The translations under genes were made by a program, and so were the position numbers. DNA of 64,000 bases, taken from positions 17,038,477-17,102,476 of the forward strand of contig JASSKH010000003.1 of assembly GCA_031763025.1 (NCBI GenBank). The letters run 5' to 3'. The notes beneath the pieces were generated by a model. That model was not told the origin of the DNA. It worked only from the letters and a program-made list of their open reading frames with translations, and searched no databases. Positions within the stretch are counted from its first letter, which is position 1. Every line of letters starts with the position of its first letter. The DNA comes from Macrocystis pyrifera. Lineage: Eukaryota; Sar; Phaeophyceae; Laminariales; Laminariaceae. Of this stretch, positions 57,334-64,000 are shown in pieces.

Positions 57334-59150
57334 GTCAGTTAGTTAGTTACTGCTGATACTATGCGACGTAAGCGTAGGCTGATGACCAAACGATTCTTAA
57401 CATTTCCGTCCAGGGCGGATGAGTCCTTTTCGAAGTTACCCACCTTTTTTTTTAAGTGTAGCACAAACACTCCAGAGTGGATGAACCTTTTTGGAACTTG
57501 CCCACTTTTTTTAGTACAAAGAGGTCAGATTGAGTTGAGGGTATTCTTTGCAGTACGTAGCTATATAAAAGGGTCAGGAATAATACTGTAGGACCGAATA
57601 CCGAGAGTTCCACGTCTTGTGGGGAAATAGTTGCTTAGAAATTTGTGTGGGATGTATGTATATATTTTTGTATAGTAGTACCAGGTAGTGCGTAGTTGTT
57701 CGTTTCTCGGGGACAAAAAGGGGATGTGTGTGTTTGGTTTTGTTTTGTAGTGCTGTTTTCGGGCCACGCCTTCTGGGGACAAAGCCGTAGTTGGGAGGTG
57801 TACATGCGTTGGACAAGTAGATCATCTACAGATAGATCATCCACAGAGAGATCGTCTACAGATATATCATCTACAGACAGATCATCTACAGACAGATCAC
57901 CTACAGATAGATCACCTACAGATAGATCATCTACAGATAGATCATCTACAGACAGATATCTCAGATCATCTACAGATATATCATCTACAGACAGATCATC
58001 TACAGATATATCATCTACAGATAGATCATTTACAGATAGATCATCTACAGATAGATAATCTAGATCCTTACATGCCGTTGTGAAAGGTCTTATCCCCGTG
58101 ATTGTCCACCCTATATTTCCCGCGTTCTGCGCCTTATCCCGTTTTTTCCCCGACCCTTTACCTGTTTTTTGTCCGCCTTAGAGCCCATCTTAACGGGGAA
58201 CACTAAATTCCTTTATTTGGAAATAAAATTTCAATTCCAATGATATTTAATTTGATTTCGAAAAAAAAATGTGTTTGTATCCTATCGGGAAACGGCGCAT
58301 TCATTGTCAGACAAAAAGGATTTCGAAACAACGTGGAATAACGCAGCGCGTCACACAACGCCCAGCCGACAAACAGCGACGAGCGTAGACGAGAGCGAAG
58401 GTTTGCGTTGTCGCGTGCGCGCTGCTACCGCCAGCATTTTTTTTTTTTTGGTGGCGCAGGATAGGAAGCTATCATTTTCTAGGGTGTCTTGGGTGGGCGG
58501 AGGGAACCCTCAAACGCCACGTGCGGAACAGCAACTGTGGTGCAGCTATCGAGGTCTCGAGCGTATCTTCTGTTTTTTTGCTCGTTTGCTCGGTTCTCGT
58601 GATGGTTGGCCGATCGAGCAGGCCGAAAAATTGCGCTTGCGGCCGCCAGATTTCTTTTGAGGCGCCACCGCCGGGGTACGATGTGCTATGGTCTGTGGCC
58701 GTGGGCGCAGCTATTGCTCCAGTCGCCTGTCGTTGAGGTTCGAGTTTTATCGCCTCGACCGTGGTCACCGAAGCGGCCAAGAATCACCCCAGACTCCAAA
58801 ATGAACATGCTACATCAAGGCTGATAACTCCCAAATTCGAAATTGAAATAAAAAAAGTCACTCGAAAAAGTCCCAAAAGACTTTTGACTCAAATTTGTTT
58901 TTTCTTCTAATTTGCCCCTTCGAATCCTGCCTGGTCATTCACTCTTCGGCCAATCAGATGCAAGTTAAATTAGAGAAGAAAAAAAAATCAAATCAACTCG
59001 AAAGAACCGAAAGCCCTCGATAAGATGGGGGCCATTGTCCCGGTTATTGTCCATCTTGTCCCGATTATTTTCCGCCGTGCCGACCGCCCGCCCCTGTAGC
59101 CTCGGCCAGTGAGGTTTCGTCTGTGCCGACCAGGATCCGCTTCGGTGCAG
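57334..59150 (+). other. Intron 3 of the phosphatase gene
   Basis: GTCAGT donor and CGGTGCAG acceptor, 1817 bp. It contains the 15-bp minisatellite (57815-58090). 58100-59100 holds open frames without domains, and nothing else was recognised. Confidence 0.6.
57815..58090. repeat. 15-bp minisatellite element, copy 2 (long array)
   Basis: About fifteen units of AGATCATCTACAGAT with few substitutions, then CTAGATCCTTACATGCCGT. The flanking word CTAGATCCTNAC(C/A)TGCCGT recurs at 59486-59503. Translation gives RSSTD repeats, taken as a by-product. Confidence 0.85.
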
Positions 59151-59237
59151 GTGATCCCTCCCCTCAAGATGTTGGAGCGCATCTACGCGTGTCGGAGCTG
59201 CGGCGCGTTTCTTTTTACGGGGGGGCACATCATCAAG
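59151..59237 (+). CDS. Dual-specificity phosphatase, CxxC exon (YVH1-like)
   Basis: 87 bp, phase 0 at both ends, between GGTGCAG and AAG|GTGCGT. It encodes LKMLERIYACRSCGAFLF then TGGHIIK. The Y-x-C-R-x-C-x3-LF pattern matches the start of the zinc-binding C-terminal domain of the YVH1/DUSP12 phosphatases (family pattern YRCRKCRRLLF). The expected second cysteine group (CPKC with a later CxC) is not found in frame nearby, so the match is partial. It could lie beyond the window or have been lost. The acceptor has a weak pyrimidine tract. Confidence 0.65.
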
Positions 59238-60307
59238 GTGCGTCGTCGTGCGCCGCGGCGTCGTGAGGCCCTCGCGCGCCGCACAATGCACCCTCTTTTT
59301 GGAGGACATGCTATGCCCTCGTATAGGGTTGGAATTAGCGTGGGCTGTTTCTTGCGTGTTTTTGCTACGTTTGTTTTTGCCCCTTTGGGACATGAGAGGG
59401 AAATTATGGATCGTAGATGATTGTCTGTACTTTTGGACACCTCGGACAGGTCAATCTACAGAGAGATCATCTACGAATTGGATCTAGATCCTAACCTGCC
59501 GTAACGGTACCTTTTGGAGGATCTGTTCAGTACAGATCCAACCGAAGGAAACATGCCCTAGATGATGATGCAGATTATACGGCTCCCACCCGGCAGCATG
59601 GGCTAGCTAATTCCAACAGATCATCAGGAAGATTTCTTCCCTGAAAGATGTGCTGCATGCAAATCATGAGCTGGGACTCGATGATCTGTCCGAGCTGTGG
59701 AAACCTTGCTGAAACAGAGTGGCGCTTGCAGGCAGCACCGAGCACTACACTACAAGCGCCCGGGATTAATGGCGCAGGGGAGGTGTCCGAACTGCCGCGG
59801 GAGGACACACATCATGACACGCGCGAATATGTTGCAGCATGCCGGTAGTTGGGTCACGCTCATTCTGTTTATAGAAAGTTGACGATACCGCCAGTTGTCG
59901 CTTTTTGGGTCACTACACTACACTAGAATCGTACCTCCAAGGACTTGGTACGAAAAGGGCGCGTCTCCGGAGATTGTCCTTTCTCGTGCTATTTTTAGAT
60001 AAATCTCGGGAATTAAAAAAAAAACGCGTAACGTGGTACCCGCTGCCCTCTTCCTTTCGGACCATCCCCCCCTCCCCCTCCCGACACCTCCACCCACCCC
60101 ATGCCTCGCCACTTGTATCCTTCTTTCGCATCACCATCCTCCTTCCCCCACACACCCCACCACCCCCGCCCTCATCATACCTCCACCACTTGCCTCCTTC
60201 TCCCTCCTCCCTCCCCGTACCGACGCCTCCACCATCCTCCATCCCCTCCCCCCTCCCCCCCCCCCCCCCCCCGCACGTCTCCGCCACTTGGCTTTCTACT
60301 CCCGCAG
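59238..60307 (+). other. Intron 4 of the phosphatase gene
   Basis: GTGCGT donor; C-rich pyrimidine tract and TCCCGCAG acceptor. 59450-59720 carries the third copy of the 15-bp minisatellite element (only two or three units). 60055-60300 is CCACC/CCTCC-rich sequence. Confidence 0.6.
59450..59720. repeat. 15-bp minisatellite element, copy 3
   Basis: TCTACAGAGAGATCATCTAC, then GATCTAGATCCTAACCTGCC and, further on, AACAGATCATCAGGAAG and GACTCGATGATCTGTC, paralleling 53620-53960 and 57815-58090. Confidence 0.6.
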
Positions 60308-60636
60308 CTCAACATCGAGCTGCCGAGCATCCAGGCCATCCTCGCCCACACTGCCCCTCGGAGCCCACCGTACCAGACGAGCACGTCTGAGAGCGCCGGG
60401 CTACCCCCCTCCCCATTCCCTTCTTCCACCTACACTGCGGGCAACGCTTACTCGACGTCAGGGGCGGGGGGGGGGCTGAGCTCCTCGACTGCTCAGCAGC
60501 AGCGATCCCCCCGTTGTAGTCTCCTGGATGGAGGAGGAGGGGGGGAGGGGGAGGAGGGGGGGTGTACCCTTCGACGGCCCAGCAGCAGCGATCCCCACGC
60601 TGTAGTCTTCTGGATGGAGGCGGAGGAGGAGGAGGA

Positions 60637-60685
<49 letters not shown>

Positions 60686-60866
60686 CGTGACGAGCCGCGG
60701 GTACAGGCGGTCGCCCAGCCCCCTTTCTGATCACTCCGGCCAGGCTAGGGTAACCTCGGTTACCCCGGTAGCATCGGTGTCATCCGGGTATTCGACGGCG
60801 AGATGGTCGGCAGGGGTCACGCCTCCGTCATTGAGGGTAGGGGGGGGGGGGGGGGGGGGGGGGGGT

Positions 60867-60912
<46 letters not shown>

Positions 60913-61541
60913 GGGGGAGGGGGAGGGGGGGGGGGGGGGAGGGGGAGCTTACGCGACGGAATTCGGACAAGCGGCGGAGCGTCTCCCCGCGCGTAACCGA
61001 TGTTCGGAAGCGGGATTATTACCCGGGGCTGGGGGAGGAGGGAGTGCGGCGGCGGCAGCGGCGGCGGTAGCAGCCGGAACGCTGCTGCAGAACGCGGGAG
61101 CGGCGGTGGGGGCGGCCGCTGCTGGGTCAAGCACCGAGGGCTTTGAGGGGTTTCATCGGTTGCAGTCCCCAAAAGGGTTTACACCGTCGCCGTGCCGATT
61201 GAGACCTTGGTCGGTGGGGGGGCGACGTGATGGTGGTGGGGGCGGGGGGGGGGGGTGGGGGTGGGGGAGAGGGCCGGCGAGTAGCCGGCGGCCGACATAG
61301 GACCGTGTTCGCGTTCGAGAGCGAGGATGATTCTAGCACCGTGGACCCGTCCGAGAAGGAGGGGATGTTTGTGGAGTCATCGCCGCTCGCGATGGACGCC
61401 TTCCAGAGCAGCGGGGGGAGCAGCATGATCAGCGTCGGCAGCGGCGGTGGGGGCGGAGGCGGGGGCGGGGGGGGCGGCAGCTGCGGTGGCAGCGTCGGGG
61501 GGGGAAGCGGGGGAGGCTCGTTAGGTTTTGAGGATATGTTG

Positions 61542-61572
<31 letters not shown>

Positions 61573-61954
61573 TGTTTGGACGGGGGGGTGGGCACAAGAC
61601 AGCGGGGGGGGGTACACCGCCGGGAACGGCGTCCTCTGCTCAGCCGTCGGCTGACTTTCTAATGATGCTGTCGACGGCGACGAAGAGCCAGGTTTCGGCG
61701 AGGTCGAGGTTGGGGGTGGAGAGAGCGTGAGTCCTGTCATGACGCCGCGGTCGCCGAGGACGCCGGTGTCGGGGGGCAGCAGCAGCCCGTGTGCTTCGGA
61801 CGCTTCGTTTTCTACGACCATGGGTAGGCCGCAGTCGGCCGAGAGGAGGCAGTTCTTGATGCGGGTGAGGGGGGAGAAAAAACGCCTTTTAACGTACGTA
61901 AAGAGTTTTTTTGAGGGGGGGGGGGGGGGGAGGGATGGGGAGGGGTTCGATTGA
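60308..61954 (+). CDS. Dual-specificity phosphatase, Gly/Ser-rich last exon(s), frame broken at poly-G tracts
   Basis: The acceptor CTCCCGCAG is strong and the entry phase fits exon 4. It starts LNIELPSIQAILAHTAPRSP. A unit TAQQQRSPRCSLLDGGGGG occurs twice (about 60484 and 60571) in different frames, which implies a frame change in the G-tract between. Protein-like stretches continue in alternating frames: VTSVTPVASVSSGYSTARWS (60740-60800), RRNSDKRRSVSPRVTDVRKR (60953-61015), NAGAAVGAAAAGSSTEGFEG (61093-61152), FAFESEDDSSTVDPSEKEG (61311-61367) and SVSPVMTPRSPRTPVSGGSS (61727-61786), ending with KKRLLTYVKSFFEGG and TGA at 61954. Four of the changes coincide with G-homopolymers, including runs of up to about 58 G; the last one, before 61727, may instead be a small intron. 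Homopolymer-length errors in the assembly are the simplest explanation. The tail is Ser-Pro-rich and probably disordered. Confidence 0.55.
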
Positions 61955-62420
61955 CTAGGTTTTTGTGTGGGGTGGTCGAAAATGAGTTGCTTTTTGTGTG
62001 GGTGGTCTAAGTTGACTTGGTTTTTGTGTGTGGACCGAAATTACTTTGTTTTAGTATATAGAGGTCAAAACTGACTTGGTTTTTGTGTGGGTGGTCAAAA
62101 TTGATTTGATTGTTGTGCGCTGCCCGAAAATGACTTGGTTTTTGTGTGGGGGATAAAAAATTACTTGGTTTTTACGTGGGTGGTCGAAGTTGACTTGGTT
62201 TTTGCGGCGAGCCGAAAATGACTTGGTTTTTTGTAGAGATGGATTGACTGGATTTTTGTCAAGATGGTCGAAAATGATTCGTGTGGATGGTCAAAATTGA
62301 CTTGGTTTTTGTGTGCGGGCCGAAAAATGAGATGGCTTTTGCGTGGGGGATCGGAATTGACTTGATCTCAGTGGGGATCGAAATCGACTTGATCTCAGTG
62401 GGGATCGAAATCGACTTTGC
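61955..62420. repeat. ~36-bp minisatellite (GACTTGGTTTTTGTGTGG)
   Basis: About a dozen imperfect units of AAAATTGACTTGGTTTTTGT + GTGGGTGGTCG just after the phosphatase stop, possibly within its 3' UTR. The final units change to GGGATCGAAATCGACTTGAT. Confidence 0.85.
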
Positions 62421-62673
62421 AAAACAAAATGGGATTTAAGGTGGGTGCATCGAAAAACGATATAGTGCGGGCACTTGTAACCCTGGATTTGGTTTTAAAG
62501 CTCGTAACTTTTGACTGCGATGGCCGATTTCAAAACTAAATACATATATCTCCTTGGCGTCCTTGATAAAACCAATGAGATTCATGGACTCATTATTTTG
62601 TCAAGTTGGCTGCAAAAACAAATTATATTATATTTAAATAAATAATAATGTTCGCGAAATAAAACAAAAATGA
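62421..62673. other. No recognisable gene
   Basis: AT-rich flank; nothing identified. Confidence 0.4.
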
Positions 62674-62755
62674 GCTCTCGGCGAAACTCGAACTCACGAC
62701 ATGGGCGTGAAAAACTCGCAATTCCTACGTGTACCCATTTAACCACAAAGGGAGG
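62674..62755 (-). tRNA. tRNA-like relic (probably SINE-derived)
   Basis: The - strand has TGTGGTTAAATGGGTAC (A-box/D-arm-like, 62733-62745) and GTGAGTTCGAGTTTCGC (B box with pairing T-stem, 62682-62698). The 5' and 3' acceptor segments do not pair, so it is not a working tRNA gene. The B box is similar to that in TRIM 1. Confidence 0.4.
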
Positions 62756-63521
62756 AAGACAACGTACGAGGTATTTTATAGGGAAAATCAGCTCACGTAG
62801 CTTGATGAGGGTCGTGTTCCCCCTCCCCCTCCAAAAAAAGTCGATCCCCGTCCCACGTTTTCACCAACATGCCTCCGCAACGTTTTTCAGCTCAGTGTTG
62901 GACGTGATGTGGGTACGTACGAAAATAACTTTTTTTTTTACTGGTATTTTGTTTAGCATCGGCCGGGTGCTGAAGAGATCGGGGATGATCGAGATGCCCT
63001 AAAATCGCTGAGGAGGCTAGCTTTCCACATCTGCAACTTGTTTTGGTGGACTAGCCATAGTTATTGAGATGTAGCCATGTTTGTTCGGCGAACTGTCTTC
63101 TGGGGGGGCGGTCAATGCTCGATCCCGCTCGTTTCCGTGGGCTAATTCGAACGCTCCTGCAAAGAGCTTTCCGAAGTACCTGGTATAGTTTACATTGTCT
63201 CCGTTTTCTCAGGATGCGTTTTTTTTTCATCAAAAGTCCCCCAAAATCGAGTCACAAGTGCCCGCTTAAAATATCATTGACCATAGTCAGATACCTTCGC
63301 TACAGTACTACAGCAGCAGCGTGCTTCGTTCGGGTGTGTCAAATTTTGCGCCTCCTAAAATGTGTGCAGGATCTCTTTCCGCAGCTTACGTAGTACATGC
63401 CATTGCGTGGCATGATGTGATAGCAGGATTGATTACACGCAACGACGACAGGGACGTGCACTACTACCCTTTGGGTTGACTGTTACAGCAGTAGCTATCT
63501 ATCTGTAGTAGGAGCATATAA
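62756..63521. other. No recognisable gene
   Basis: A 109-codon frame (63064-63393) shows no domain. ACAGTACTACAGCAGCAGC near 63304 is a variant of the recurring CAGCAGTAC words. Confidence 0.4.
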
Positions 63522-63620
63522 CGGGCGACCATAGTATATAAGACCAAATATCGTTAGTAAAAATAGGTAGATATATAGGTTTTTGTGTGTACCATAGGTC
63601 CTATTTACTGTGGAGCCCCG
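63522..63620. mobile_element. Tc1/mariner-type MITE, copy 6
   Basis: The left end CGGGCGACCATAGTATATA is worn and the right end CTATTTACTGTGGAGCCCCG is clear. The core AAAATAGGTAGATATATAGG matches copies 1 and 5. Confidence 0.8.
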
Positions 63621-63849
63621 TGATAGTAGGACTAACAGCGGTCAGTGCTTGGTACGATAATTGTCCGAACGATAAAATAAATTTGTACTCGTGCGTGTCT
63701 TACAATACCCGTACACGGGAGGGAGCGGTACAACTTGGGTCCGAAGCAAATAAAACGATAACAAAGCTGCAGACTACAGCATGGCGTAGCAAGCCGAGCA
63801 AGCACGAGTAGCAAGCAGTGTGCGTGGTGCGTATAATATGGACGTACGT

Positions 63850-64000
63850 ATGAAAATAAAATAAGGCCTCTCGTACTGAAACCAGGGAGGTCGTCTTGTC
63901 CACTCCCGCCGAAAAAAAAAGTTTGAGCGCGGTGCCGCGCGCTTCAGAGTGCACGGGTCGAGCCAGACCTCGACCAATGTGTCGGGATAGGCTTCCCGTG
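63850..64000 (+). repeat. Dispersed repeat, cut by the window end
   Basis: Homologous to the inverted sequence at 39195-39360. It probably continues past the right edge. Confidence 0.75.

Noticed and set aside
57696-58058. Open frame with RSSTD pentapeptide repeats, superficially a low-complexity protein.
   Set aside because: It is the translation of a 15-bp minisatellite in intron 3, and the element recurs nearby without the frame.
57815-58060. Regular direct repeats considered as a CRISPR-like array.
   Set aside because: There are no unique spacers, units are contiguous, and the genome is eukaryotic.
59648-59740. ICPSCGNLAETEW, considered as the missing second half of a YVH1 zinc domain.
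   Set aside because: It lies in repeat sequence shared with 53870-53960, has no clear splice sites in phase, and lacks the following CxC.
62674-62755. Considered as a functional tRNA gene on the minus strand.
   Set aside because: A and B boxes and the T-stem are present but the acceptor stem does not pair.

Overview
The window is nuclear DNA of a eukaryote. It has spliced genes, very long introns, LINE/SINE and LTR remnants, and many MITEs and minisatellites. The dispersed repeats, the homopolymer G/C tracts and a pyruvyltransferase-transporter fusion suggest a photosynthetic stramenopile, most likely a brown alga related to Ectocarpus. That placement is an inference from architecture; no taxonomic marker gene is present.

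Two host loci are supported, both on the + strand. (1) At 3-2330 is the 3' part of a gene whose single open frame joins a polysaccharide pyruvyl transferase domain to a triose-phosphate-transporter (TPT) family membrane protein. Pyruvyl transferases use phosphoenolpyruvate (PEP) and some TPT-family proteins carry PEP, so the fusion suggests a transporter physically coupled to the enzyme it feeds. (2) From 35805 to about 61954 lies a dual-specificity protein phosphatase gene assembled from splice sites: exons at 35805-35900, 45016-45089, 56466-57333, 59151-59237 and 60308 onward. All junctions are in phase. Introns 1 and 2 are about 9.1 and 11.4 kb and are packed with repeats. Exon 4 carries a CxxC motif resembling the YVH1/DUSP12 tail, and the last exon is glycine-rich with long poly-G tracts across which the reading frame changes. 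The first exon was not found.

Between the genes (2.3-35.8 kb) the DNA is almost entirely repeats. It includes: a ~530 bp SINE-like family with a poly-C 3' tail (nine copies in the window); a LINE (LINE-A) whose 3' end matches that SINE; a second LINE (LINE-B, 12.4-14.1 and 25.3-29.0 kb) whose C-terminus looks like a restriction-like endonuclease; two miniature LTR elements (TRIMs) with tRNA-like pol III promoter boxes; a broken Ty3/gypsy chromovirus (31514-33776); six copies of a ~100 bp Tc1/mariner-type MITE; other MITEs and a foldback element; a 349 bp tandem repeat; and a 2 kb array of TAACA/TGTTA words (22.0-24.0 kb).

Inside the phosphatase introns are inverted blocks of a 42-bp minisatellite centred on a perfect palindrome, a GTACT-rich degenerate array, more SINE/LINE copies joined tail to head through poly-C tracts, a 15-bp minisatellite in three places, and a C-tract minisatellite directly before the acceptor of the catalytic exon. 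Beyond 62 kb there are only a minisatellite, a tRNA-like relic, a MITE and a dispersed repeat.
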